Shown here one piece after another: positions 17,943 to 26,014 of a DNA stretch of 64,000 bases. Origin of the DNA: Streptomyces chattanoogensis. Its GTDB lineage: Bacteria > Actinomycetota > Actinomycetes > Streptomycetales > Streptomycetaceae. The notes under the pieces are model-generated. The model saw nothing but the letters and a program-made list of their open reading frames with translations, was not told the DNA's origin and searched no databases. The stretch covers positions 20,924-84,923 of the forward strand of contig NZ_LGKG01000159.1 of assembly GCF_001294335.1 (NCBI RefSeq), read 5' to 3'. Position 1 is the first letter of the stretch. The number at the start of each line of letters is the position of its first letter. The position numbers and the translations under genes were made by a program.

Positions 17943-18647
17943 TCAGCGCCCCTTGCCGTTGCCCTTCGGCATCCGCATGCCCTTCGGCATCGGGCCCTTG
18001 GGCACCGGCATGTTGCTCATCAGGTCGCCGAGTGCGCGCAGCCGGTCGTTGACGGCCGTCACCTGGGCGCCGGGCAGGACGCGGGGGAGCTTCAGGAGGG
18101 TGGTGCGCAGCTTCTTGAGGGGCACCTGGCCCTCGCCGTCGCCGACGATGATGTCGTGCACGGGGGCGTCCGCGACGGTGCGGGCCATCCGCTTCTTCTC
18201 GGCGGCCAGGAGCCCGCGCAGACGGTTCGGGTTGCCCTCGCCCACCAGGACGATGCCGGCCTTGCCGACGGCGCGGTGCACCACGTCCTGGCTGCGGTTC
18301 ATGGCCACCGCGGGGGTGGTCGTCCAGCCGCGGCCGACGTTGTCCAGCACGGCCGCCGCAGCCCCCGGCTGGCCCTCCATCTGCCCGAAGGCAGCACGCT
18401 CGGCGCGCCGTCCGAAGACGATCGCCATCGCGAGGAAGGCCAGGACGAAGCCCAGAATGCCCGCGTAGACGGGATGGCCGATCATGAAGCCGATGGCAAG
18501 GAGAACGCCGAATACGACGATGCCCACGCCAGCGACGACCAGACCGACCTTGGAGTCGACCCGACGGGTCATCTTGTAGGTCAGGGCGATCTGCTTCAGC
18601 CGCCCGGGGTTCTCAGCGCCGGCAGCGCCGTCAGAGTTCCTCGCCAT
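17943..18647 (-). CDS. DUF4191 membrane protein
   Basis: 234 residues with two transmembrane helices (about 33-80, VGLVVAGVGIVVFGVLLAIG and a following helix) and a soluble part containing GRGWTTTPAVAMNRSQDVVHR and RLRGLLAAEKKRMAR, the DUF4191 pattern. The tail is Met/Pro/Lys-rich. Function unknown; the family is conserved near lipA and glnA in actinobacteria. The start ATG gives MARNSDGAAG. It is followed by a bidirectional terminator. Confidence 0.9.
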   Translation of the reverse strand: MARNSDGAAGAENPGRLKQIALTYKMTRRVDSKVGLVVAGVGIVVFGVLLAIGFMIGHPVYAGILGFVLAFLAMAIVFGRRAERAAFGQMEGQPGAAAAVLDNVGRGWTTTPAVAMNRSQDVVHRAVGKAGIVLVGEGNPNRLRGLLAAEKKRMARTVADAPVHDIIVGDGEGQVPLKKLRTTLLKLPRVLPGAQVTAVNDRLRALGDLMSNMPVPKGPMPKGMRMPKGNGKGR

Positions 18648-18657
18648 ACAGCGAAGT

Positions 18658-18942
18658 TTACGTGGCCTGCGGATGGCCGGTCGCCGCGGCCTCCAGTACG
18701 TACTGGGCCTCGCGCCGGTCCTTGGCGCGGCGGCGGTCCTCCAGGACCGATGTCCACGCGTTGCGGCGGGCGGTGCGCTGGCCGCCGCGCAGCAGAACGG
18801 CTTCGACCGCGCGCAGCGCGCCGGTCACGGAGGGGAGAGGACGGGACGGGGCGCGAAGCGGCGCGGCCTGCATGGTGATGGACTCCCTCGGGGAGGTCGG
18901 AGGAGCGATGGCTGCGGGAGCAGTGTGTGCATCCATCGTCAC
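18658..18942 (-). CDS. Small conserved hypothetical protein
   Basis: 94 residues, Ala/Arg-rich and soluble, with a conserved-looking core (ALRAVEAVLLRGGQRTARRNAW, then SVLEDRRRAKDRREAQYVLE). No known domain. A HrdB-type promoter ends about 7 bp before GTG 18942, so the message is probably leaderless; ATG 18936 is the alternative start. It lies between the lipA terminator and the DUF4191 gene, 10 bp from the latter, and probably shares its transcript. Confidence 0.75.
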   Translation of the reverse strand: MTMDAHTAPAAIAPPTSPRESITMQAAPLRAPSRPLPSVTGALRAVEAVLLRGGQRTARRNAWTSVLEDRRRAKDRREAQYVLEAAATGHPQAT

Positions 18943-18948
18943 GGAACG

Positions 18949-18977
18949 GTGTTACCAACGGATGACCTGCTGGTCAA
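18949..18977 (-). promoter_or_regulatory. HrdB-type promoter giving a probable leaderless transcript
   Basis: Reading toward the gene: TTGACC (18977-18972), a 17-bp spacer, then TAACAC (18954-18949). The -10 ends 6 bp before GTG 18942, so transcription would start at or next to the start codon. No Shine-Dalgarno is needed or seen. Confidence 0.6.
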
Positions 18978-18994
18978 ACACCTATGAAACGTTG

Positions 18995-19036
18995 ACGCGG
19001 CCCGCAGTCCCCAGCCTTGGGGAGTGCGGGCCGCGT
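18995..19036 (-). terminator. lipA terminator hairpin
   Basis: A 12-bp stem (18995-19006 with 19025-19036) plus an inner GTCCCC/GGGGAG stem, 46 bp after the lipA stop. GC-rich, no T-run. Confidence 0.6.
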
Positions 19037-19081
19037 CCTCACAGCATGTGCCACGATTCACATGTCGGCGCGCCGGGCGGC

Positions 19082-20032
19082 TCAAACCGCCTGACTGGAC
19101 GCCTCGACCTCGCGCCGCTCTATGGCCTGCTGGTAAAGGCGGCCGGCGCGGTAGGAGGAGCGGACCAGCGGGCCGGACATGACACCCGCGTAGCCGATCT
19201 CCTCGGCCTCCTCCTTGAGCTCCACGAACTCCTGGGGCTTGACCCACCGCTCGATGGGGTGATGCCGCACGGAGGGGCGCAGGTACTGCGTGATCGTGAT
19301 CAGCTCGCAGCCCGCGTCGTACAGGTCCTGCAGCGCCTGGCTGATCTCCTCGCGCTCCTCGCCCATGCCCAGGATCAGGTTGGACTTGGTGACCAGGCCG
19401 GCCTCGCGGGCCTTGGTGATGACCTCCAGCGACCGCTCGTAGCGGAAGGCGGGGCGGATGCGCTTGAAGATCCGCGGAACGGTCTCGACGTTGTGGGCCA
19501 GCACCTCCGGGCGGGAGGAGAAGACCTCGGCCAGCTGCTCGGGGACCGCGTTGAAGTCGGGGATCAGCAGCTCGACGCCGGTGTCCGGCATGGCGGCGTG
19601 GATCTGCCGCACCGTCTCGGCGTAGAGCCAGGCGCCGCCGTCCTCGAGGTCGTCGCGCGCGACGCCGGTGATCGTGGCGTACTTCAGGCCCATGGTCTGG
19701 ACGGACTCGGCAACCCGGCGGGGCTCGTCGCGGTCCAGCTCCTTGGGCTTGCCGGTGTCGATCTGGCAGAAGTCGCAGCGGCGCGTGCACTGCTCACCGC
19801 CGATGAGGAACGTCGCCTCGCGGTCCTCCCAGCATTCGAAGATGTTGGGACAGCCCGCCTCCTGGCAGACCGTGTGCAGGCCCTCGCTCTTGACCAGGCC
19901 CTGCAGATGGTTGTACTCGGGACCCATTTTCGCCCGGGTCTTGATCCACTCGGGCTTGCGCTCGATGGGGGTCTGGCTGTTCCGGACCTCCAGGCGCAGC
20001 ATCTTGCGTCCGTCGGGTGCGACAGCGGACAC
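19082..20032 (-). CDS. lipA: Lipoyl synthase
   Basis: 316 residues. A radical SAM enzyme that inserts two sulfurs into protein-bound octanoate. Both clusters are visible: the auxiliary CX4CX5C ([15 protein letters not shown]) and the radical-SAM CX3CX2C ([10 protein letters not shown]), plus the late RSSYRAG segment. Start set at GTG 20032 ([11 protein letters not shown]) because GGGAG lies 6 bp upstream; a longer frame to 20107 lacks support. Together with lipB it supplies lipoate for the E2 encoded at 35.6-37.3 kb. Confidence 0.97.
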   Translation of the reverse strand: MSAVAPDGRKMLRLEVRNSQTPIERKPEWIKTRAKMGPEYNHLQGLVKSEGLHTVCQEAGCPNIFECWEDREATFLIGGEQCTRRCDFCQIDTGKPKELDRDEPRRVAESVQTMGLKYATITGVARDDLEDGGAWLYAETVRQIHAAMPDTGVELLIPDFNAVPEQLAEVFSSRPEVLAHNVETVPRIFKRIRPAFRYERSLEVITKAREAGLVTKSNLILGMGEEREEISQALQDLYDAGCELITITQYLRPSVRHHPIERWVKPQEFVELKEEAEEIGYAGVMSGPLVRSSYRAGRLYQQAIERREVEASSQAV

Positions 20033-20173
20033 GTCCGGCTCCCTACGACTTCGTTGCTTTGGCGTCCACAAGGGTACGCCCGAAAATTCGCACGTATTTA
20101 CGCGCATGTGCCAACCCCCTGGGACGGGGGTGCATTCCCGGCGGCGGACCGGCTGCCCGGGGCAGCCGTGCGG

Positions 20174-20998
20174 TCACACCGCGCGGGGCAGGAGCTCGGC
20201 GCCCTCCAGGACGTCGCGCAGATGCTTCTCCACGACGGGCACCACCTCGGCGATGGTGACGTCGCGGCCCAGCTCGCCCGCGAGCGAGGCGACACCGGCG
20301 TCACGGATGCCGCACGGCACGATCTTGTCGAACGAGGTGTTGTCCGGGTTCACGTTCAGCGCGAAACCGTGCATCGTGACGCCCTTGGCGACGCGGATGC
20401 CGATCGCGGCGAGCTTGCGGTCCTCGCGGCGCTGGCCGGCGTTGGAGGGGGCGTACTCGGGGCCGTTCAGCCGCGGGTCGAACAGCTCGTCCGCCACCCG
20501 CGGGTCGAAGTCCAGATCCAGGCCGCCCAGGGCCGCCCGCTGCTCCGCTGCGCCCATGGCGTCTCCCAGCACCCAGACGCCGCTGCGCCCCTCGACCCGG
20601 CTGCTCGCCACGCCGAACTCGGCACAGACCCGGATCAGCGCCTCCTCGAGGCGGCGGACATGGGCGACGACGTCGACCGGGCGCGGCAGCTTCTGGATGG
20701 GGTAGCCGACCAGCTGGCCGGGGCCGTGCCAGGTGATCTTGCCGCCGCGGTCCACATCGATGACCGGGGTGCCGTCCAGCGGACGCTCGTCGTCGGTCGT
20801 CCGGCGGCCCGCGGTGTACACGGGCGGATGCTCCAGCAGCAGACAGGTGTCCGGGGCCTCGTCGGCGAACCGGGCGGCGTGCACCCTGCGCTGCTCCTGC
20901 CACGCGGTCTCGTAGTCCACGGCGTCCGCACCGAAGCCCAGATGCACAAAGCGCAGCCCCTCGGGTGCGGGGGTCTCCCCCCGAGAGATCGCAGTCAC
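20174..20998 (-). CDS. lipB: Octanoyltransferase
   Basis: 274 residues. Transfers octanoyl from acyl carrier protein to lipoyl domains. Signatures: [19 protein letters not shown] and the active-site Cys region [16 protein letters not shown] 40-residue insert between [10 protein letters not shown] and [12 protein letters not shown] is longer than in E. coli LipB, as is usual in actinobacteria. GTG 20998 follows GAGGAG. It lies 141 bp upstream of lipA on the same strand. Confidence 0.95.
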   Translation of the reverse strand: MTAISRGETPAPEGLRFVHLGFGADAVDYETAWQEQRRVHAARFADEAPDTCLLLEHPPVYTAGRRTTDDERPLDGTPVIDVDRGGKITWHGPGQLVGYPIQKLPRPVDVVAHVRRLEEALIRVCAEFGVASSRVEGRSGVWVLGDAMGAAEQRAALGGLDLDFDPRVADELFDPRLNGPEYAPSNAGQRREDRKLAAIGIRVAKGVTMHGFALNVNPDNTSFDKIVPCGIRDAGVASLAGELGRDVTIAEVVPVVEKHLRDVLEGAELLPRAV

Positions 20999-21296
20999 GG
21001 CAGCTCCTCTTCGCACTTTCGTCTCCCGCTGCTCGGTGTCGCACCAGGAGAGCCACATCGCGCCCATGCCACTGTACGACCGCGCCGCCCGCCCGCCGCA
21101 GGCGGCCGGTTCCGGGCGCCCGGCACGGCCGCCGGTGCCCTGCTCACACGATCGGATGAACGCGGGGCACAGGCCGTCAGAACGGCGCCGAAGGCCGTTA
21201 CATTCACGCCGTCCCACAAGGGCGAAGGAGCGCGTGCCGGTCAGGGTGAGCCGAGCCCGGCGGCCAGGCCCGGAAGGCAGGAGACCGGTAAAGCTG

Positions 21297-22751
21297 ATGA
21301 CGGAACGACCCCCGCACCACACGCCCAACCGCCAGCTCGCCGCGCTCATCGCGGAGGCGGGGTTCTCCAATGCAGGACTGGCCAGACGGGTGGATCAGCT
21401 CGGCATCGAGCACGGCCTCGACCTGCGCTACGACAAGACCTCGGTGACGCGCTGGCTGCGCGGCCAGCAGCCCAGGGGCACCACCCCCGCGCTGATCGCC
21501 GAGGTGTTCACCCGGCGGCTGGGGCGCCGGCTCTCGGCCCAGGACCTGGGCCTGGACGCCTGCGCGCCGGTGTACGCCGGGCTCGAATTCGCCGCCGGGC
21601 CCGCCGAGGCGGTGGACATCGTCAGCGGCCTGTGGCGCAAGGACTCCGGCAGCCATGCCGAGCTGCGCAAGATCGCCTTCACCCCGGCCGGGCTCGTGGT
21701 GCCCAGCCGGGACTGGCTGATCGGCCGCGCCGACGAACGCGTCGCCCGCGGCGACCCCTCCCAGGAGGGCGGCCGGGTGCCCGCCCAGGGCGGCCGCACC
21801 TCGGTGCCCCGCCAGCGCCGCACCGACCGCGTCGACCGCACCCCGGGCGCCCGGGTCACCTCCGGTGACATCGCGGCGCTGCGGTCGGTCGGCGAGCTGT
21901 TCCGGGCCCTGGACCACGCCTACGGCGGCGGCCACGCCCGCCAGGCCCTGGTGCGCTACCTGGAGCACGAGCTCGAGCCGATGCTGCGCGGCACCTACGG
22001 CGAGGCCACCGGCCGCCGCCTCTTCGCGGCCGCCGCCGATCTGACCCGGCTGGCCGGCTGGACCTCGTACGACATCGCCGCGCACGGTCTGGCGCAGCGG
22101 TACTTCGTGCAGGCGCTGCGGCTGGCCCAGGCGGCCGGCGACCGGGCGTACGGCTCCTACGTCCTGGTGACGATGAGCCGGCAGGCCGTCTACCTGGGGC
22201 ACGGCAGGGAGGCCGTCCAGCTGGCGCGGGTCGCCCAGCAGGGGGTCGGCAGCGGTGCGCCGCCCGCCGTGCAGGCCCTGCTGCACTCCGCGGAGGCGCG
22301 CGGGCACGGCCTGATGGGCGAGGTCCGGGCGTGCACCTCGGCCCTGGCCCGCGCGGAGCGGGCGCTGGAGGCCGCCCGGCCCGGGGACGAGACCCCGTAC
22401 TGGGCGCGGTTCTTCGACGAGGCCCAGCTGGCCGACGAGCTGGCGCACTGCCACCGCGACCTCCAGCAGTACCGCGCGGCCTCCCAGCACGCCGAGCGCT
22501 CGCTCCAGCTGCGGGCGGCCGGTTTCGCCCGCAGCCGGCTCTTCTGCCGGGTGGTGCTGGCGACTGCCCGGCTGGGCCTGGGCGAGCTCGAGCAGGCCTG
22601 CACGCTGGGCGCGGAGGCGGCGCTGCAGGCGTCCGAGATGCGGTCCGTACGCGCCCATGAGTACGTCCGGGACTTCGAGCGCCGCCTCGAGCCGTACCGG
22701 GACGCGGCGGCGGTGCGCGGATACCGGGACCGGGTCGCGGCCCTGGGGTGA
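21297..22751 (+). CDS. Regulatory protein with HTH and TPR-like repeats (NsdA-like)
   Basis: 484 residues. The N-terminus has a helix-turn-helix-like segment ([11 protein letters not shown], then [16 protein letters not shown]). A linker at 155-190 is low-complexity, and the rest consists of helical repeats ([36 protein letters not shown]). This is the layout of NsdA, a pleiotropic negative regulator of Streptomyces development and antibiotics; similarity is architectural only. ATG 21297 is kept although its purine-rich stretch is 13 bp away. Divergent from lipB. Confidence 0.75.
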   Translation: MTERPPHHTPNRQLAALIAEAGFSNAGLARRVDQLGIEHGLDLRYDKTSVTRWLRGQQPRGTTPALIAEVFTRRLGRRLSAQDLGLDACAPVYAGLEFAAGPAEAVDIVSGLWRKDSGSHAELRKIAFTPAGLVVPSRDWLIGRADERVARGDPSQEGGRVPAQGGRTSVPRQRRTDRVDRTPGARVTSGDIAALRSVGELFRALDHAYGGGHARQALVRYLEHELEPMLRGTYGEATGRRLFAAAADLTRLAGWTSYDIAAHGLAQRYFVQALRLAQAAGDRAYGSYVLVTMSRQAVYLGHGREAVQLARVAQQGVGSGAPPAVQALLHSAEARGHGLMGEVRACTSALARAERALEAARPGDETPYWARFFDEAQLADELAHCHRDLQQYRAASQHAERSLQLRAAGFARSRLFCRVVLATARLGLGELEQACTLGAEAALQASEMRSVRAHEYVRDFERRLEPYRDAAAVRGYRDRVAALG

Positions 22752-22774
22752 GCGCCCGCGTCCCCGGAGGCGGT

Positions 22775-24076
22775 TCAGGCCACCGGGTACAGCGTGCGCG
22801 GTTCGACGAGGGCCGGCAGGCCGAAGTCCCGCAGGAGGGCGCGGGCGGCCCGGCGGCCCGAGTGCAGCGCCCCCTGGAGCGTGCCGGTGTCCCGGTGGTC
22901 GCCGCACACATACAGCCCCGCCAGCACCCGCACCGGCCGCTGCGGATCGTACGGCGCGGGCATGGCCGGTACCGCGTACGGGTCGTGATGGACGCTCAGC
23001 AGCCGCCAGTCGTCGGTCGCCGCGCCGTGGAGCTTCTCCAGCTGCGGCCGGACGGTCTTGTCCAGGACGGACGGGGGCAGCGCGGCGGCGGCGCCGAGCA
23101 CGGTCGTGGTGATCAGCGAATGGCCGGGCGGTGTACGGGACGGGTCGATGGCCCCGGCGGCGTAGGTGTGCGCCACCGGGCCCTCGGTCGGCAGGATCAG
23201 CGCCGTGTCGCGGGACGGCGCGAGGCCGTTGCGCGGGCCGGGGGCGGTGCCCGTGGTGTGGTGCAGCACGGTCATCGGGTGGAAGGCGGGCACCCGCAGC
23301 CCCGGCAGCAGTCCGGCCGCCTCGCGCGCCCCGGTGGCCACCAGGACGGCGCGGCAGCGCAGCCGTTCGTGTCCGGCGGTCAGGACCGTGTTGGTCGAGA
23401 CGGCGGTCGCGCGGACGGACGTTCGGACCGTGCCCCGGGGCAGCCCGGCGGCGAGGAGTGCGGGGACGGCGCTCGCGCCGCCGGCCGGCAGACACAGCCG
23501 GCCCTCGGCGAAGTCGCGCAGTACCCGGGCGGCTGCGCGGCTGGAGCCGCGCAGCCGGGGGTCGCAGGTCAGCGCGGCGAGCAGCGGGCGCAGGAAGGCG
23601 TCCTGGGGGCGGGGCGGGAAGCCGGGGCGGCCGGTGAGGGCCGCCAGGACGTCAACTGCCGGGCGGTCGGCGGGCGCCGGGCGGGCCGTGCGGTCCCCGT
23701 TGCGGTCCGAACGGCGGTCGGCGCGGCGGTCGGCGCGTGAGAGGGCGCGCGCCGCGCACAGTGCGCCCCTTGTGCTCCGGGGCGAGCTGATCCGCTGCGC
23801 CCGCTGGCCGTTGTGGAGACACAGACCGGGGGCGAACGGCCGCAGCGCCAGCGCGCCGAGGCCGGGGGTGCGGCGCAGCTCGGCGATGGAGACCGCCAGC
23901 GGGCGGCCGCTGCGGTCCAGCCGGAAGCCGTCGAGTTCGTCCGTGGCGGCCCGGCCGCCGATGTCCGGCGCGGCCTCCAGCACGGTGACCGACACTCCGG
24001 CGTCGGTGAGATGGCGGGCGGCGGCGAGTCCGGCCGGACCGGCTCCCACTATGACGACGTCCACGGTCGATGCCAC
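22775..24076 (-). CDS. FAD-dependent amine oxidase/desaturase-type oxidoreductase
   Basis: 433 residues. An N-terminal dinucleotide-binding motif [16 protein letters not shown] (residues 8-23) with the GG motif APDIGGRA after it, and a C-terminal FAD segment GLYVCGDHRDTGTLQGALHSGRRAA. This is the arrangement of flavin amine-oxidase-like enzymes. Substrate unknown. A stretch around 108-135 is a near-tandem Arg/Asp/Ala repeat (RADRRADRRSDRNGDR), unusual for the fold. It converges on the regulator gene with a 24-bp gap. Confidence 0.85.
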   Translation of the reverse strand: MASTVDVVIVGAGPAGLAAARHLTDAGVSVTVLEAAPDIGGRAATDELDGFRLDRSGRPLAVSIAELRRTPGLGALALRPFAPGLCLHNGQRAQRISSPRSTRGALCAARALSRADRRADRRSDRNGDRTARPAPADRPAVDVLAALTGRPGFPPRPQDAFLRPLLAALTCDPRLRGSSRAAARVLRDFAEGRLCLPAGGASAVPALLAAGLPRGTVRTSVRATAVSTNTVLTAGHERLRCRAVLVATGAREAAGLLPGLRVPAFHPMTVLHHTTGTAPGPRNGLAPSRDTALILPTEGPVAHTYAAGAIDPSRTPPGHSLITTTVLGAAAALPPSVLDKTVRPQLEKLHGAATDDWRLLSVHHDPYAVPAMPAPYDPQRPVRVLAGLYVCGDHRDTGTLQGALHSGRRAARALLRDFGLPALVEPRTLYPVA

Positions 24077-24178
24077 GTGCCCTCCCGGGGGGTGTTATCC
24101 GGTGGTCTGTCCAAGGACCGTAGGGAGGGGGCGGGGGTGGGCGACAGGGGGCGTCCAGGGGCGCGTCGTTGCGCCCGT

Positions 24179-24211
24179 GGCGCCGCATCCCACGTTGCCG
24201 GGTGCGGCGCC
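24179..24211. terminator. Hairpin with T-run between two minus-strand genes
   Basis: A 12-bp stem with one G-U pair (24179-24190 with 24200-24211) followed on the plus strand by TTTTT at 24213-24217. The polarity suits a plus-strand transcript, but both flanking genes are minus; it may stop the 24334 gene transcript by structure alone, or antisense transcription. Confidence 0.45.
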
Positions 24212-24333
24212 GTTTTTCGTCGGTTGTTCCGGGCCCGCCTTCGGCGGGAGCGGGGTCGGTTTCGGGGTTGGCCGCGGGGTGTGTGGTGGTGGGTGCGGGG
24301 CCACCCCTGAGTGGGGAGTTGGGTGGGATGTGG

Positions 24334-25218
24334 TTACGCGGCTCGTACGGCGTCCATGATGCGGGGGTGGGCGAAGGTGAAGCCGGAGTCCAGGAGGCGT
24401 TGGGGGATGATGCGCTGACTGGACAGGACGTCGTCGGCGAACTCGCCCAGGGCGATGCGGAGAACGGGCGCGGGGACCGTGAAGAGGGTGGGGCGGCCGA
24501 GGTACTTGCCCATGACCGCGGTCGCCTCGCGGTTGGTGACGGGCTCCGGGGCGGTGAGGTTGACGGGGCCGGTGAGGTCGTCGGTGTCGATGAGATGGCG
24601 GAGTGCGGCGATGTGGTCGTGGAGGGAGATGAAGCTCCAGTACTGGCTGCCGTCGCCCAGCCGGCCGCCGAGCCCCAGGCGGAAGACCGGGAAGAGCCGG
24701 CCCCAGGCGCCGCCCGAGCGGGCCACCACCAGGCCGGTGCGCGCGAAGACCGTGCGGATACCCGCGTCCTGGGCGGGCCTGGCGGCGGCCTCCCAGTCGA
24801 CGCAGACGTCCGGGAGGAAGCCCGTACCGGCCGATGCCGTCTCGTCCGTACGCCGGTCGCCGGTGTCGCCGTAGTAGCCGATCGCGCTGCCGCAGACGAA
24901 GACCCGGGGCGGGGTGTCCATCGCGGCGAGGGCGGTGGCGACGGCCCGGGTGCCCAGGACCCGGCTGTCGCGGATCTCGCGCTTGTACGACGCCGTCCAG
25001 CGGTGGTCGCCGACGCCCGCGCCCGCCAGGTGGACCACGGCCGTACAGCCCGCCAGGCCCGCCGTGTCGACCTCCTGGCTCCGGGGGTCCCAGCGCACTT
25101 CGTCGGGGGCCGAGGGCGGGCGCCGGACGAGCCGGACGACGTCGTGTCCGTCCGCCCGGAGGGAGCGCACGAGTGCGCTGCCGATGAGACCGGTCGAGCC
25201 GGTGATCGCGATCCGCAT
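24334..25218 (-). CDS. TIGR01777-family SDR (NAD-dependent epimerase-like) protein
   Basis: 294 residues. Begins MRIAITGSTGLIGSALV (Rossmann TGxxGxxG), has VVHLAGAGVG, the YGD segment (IGYYGDTGDRRTDE) and the late family motif NLTAPEPVTNREATAVMG. Related to the cell-division-inhibitor-like SulA/YfcH group whose substrate is unknown. ATG 25218 fits the fold start; no clear Shine-Dalgarno. It precedes the DUF4240 gene's stop by 74 bp on the same strand. Confidence 0.9.
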   Translation of the reverse strand: MRIAITGSTGLIGSALVRSLRADGHDVVRLVRRPPSAPDEVRWDPRSQEVDTAGLAGCTAVVHLAGAGVGDHRWTASYKREIRDSRVLGTRAVATALAAMDTPPRVFVCGSAIGYYGDTGDRRTDETASAGTGFLPDVCVDWEAAARPAQDAGIRTVFARTGLVVARSGGAWGRLFPVFRLGLGGRLGDGSQYWSFISLHDHIAALRHLIDTDDLTGPVNLTAPEPVTNREATAVMGKYLGRPTLFTVPAPVLRIALGEFADDVLSSQRIIPQRLLDSGFTFAHPRIMDAVRAA

Positions 25219-25292
25219 GGGGTCATACTGCCCGCCGGGGTGACGCACGGGCGGCACCCGGGGGTGGGGTGTGGCTCCCCGGGGCGTGGCAC

Positions 25293-25811
25293 CTACGCCC
25301 GGAAACGGTCCCAGAGCCGGGGGAAGCGCCCGGCCAGGGTGTCGTCGTCGTCGAAGTCGAGGTAGGTGCCGAGCGGTTCGCGGGGCGGCGCGGGCAGGCC
25401 GAGGTCGGGCATCACCGTGCCGGTCATCCGCTCGTACGCCTCGTCGGCCGCGTAGCCCAGCTCCTCCGCGTCGCCGTCGACCTCCTCGTCGAAGTCCGCG
25501 ACGAGCTCGGCGAGGTGGTCCGGGTCGTGCAGCGCGCCCTCGAAGACCTCCCGGCCCTGTCCGATCAGCCAGCAGCGGAAGTAGTCGAAGACGTCGTCGC
25601 TGGCGCCGTCCAGCATCACCGCGGCCGCGGCCCACAGGTCCCAGGTGTACGCCCGGTTGTACCGGGACTCGAAGTGGCGGGCGAAGTCCGTGACGGTGTC
25701 CGGGTCCAGGCCCATCAGCCGCTCGACCAGGGCGTCCGCCTGCTCCTCGGGGTCGCCCTCGGCGGCCTCGCGGGAGGCGTCGACCAGCTCCCAGAACTCC
25801 GTCTCTTCCAT
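25293..25811 (-). CDS. DUF4240 domain protein
   Basis: 172 residues, very acidic. Begins MEETEFWELVDASREAA and contains the DUF4240 core (DLWAAAAVMLDGASDDVFDYF, then CWLIGQGREVFEGAL). Function unknown. ATG 25811 has GGAG 5 bp upstream. Divergent from the 26015 gene across a region holding a 13-bp palindrome. Confidence 0.9.
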   Translation of the reverse strand: MEETEFWELVDASREAAEGDPEEQADALVERLMGLDPDTVTDFARHFESRYNRAYTWDLWAAAAVMLDGASDDVFDYFRCWLIGQGREVFEGALHDPDHLAELVADFDEEVDGDAEELGYAADEAYERMTGTVMPDLGLPAPPREPLGTYLDFDDDDTLAGRFPRLWDRFRA

Positions 25812-25939
25812 CACCGCTCCAGCATCGGCCCTGCCGCCGCGCCGCGCACGCGGAGTCCCCCGGATGCGGACACGGCGCGCGGTGCACTCATCCGGACCGG
25901 TGATCCGCGGTGGGCCGCCTGGTCCAGTGACCGTCCCAA

Positions 25940-25974
25940 GAATCACTCGTTGGAAGGCGTGCAACGAGTGATTC
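25940..25974. promoter_or_regulatory. 13-bp perfect inverted repeat between divergent genes
   Basis: GAATCACTCGTTG (25940-25952) and CAACGAGTGATTC (25962-25974) are separated by 9 bp, 40 bp upstream of the 26015 gene. Length, AT content and position suit a dimeric regulator's operator; it is less GC-rich than the terminators in this window. Confidence 0.5.
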
Positions 25975-26014
25975 TGCGGCATTTCCCCCCATACGCGAAG
26001 GGCTGTTTCAGGCC

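Noticed and set aside
18662..21868. Plus-strand open frame of 1068 codons
   Set aside because: Runs antisense to lipA, lipB and the small gene; its composition is a GC-frame shadow and has no domain.
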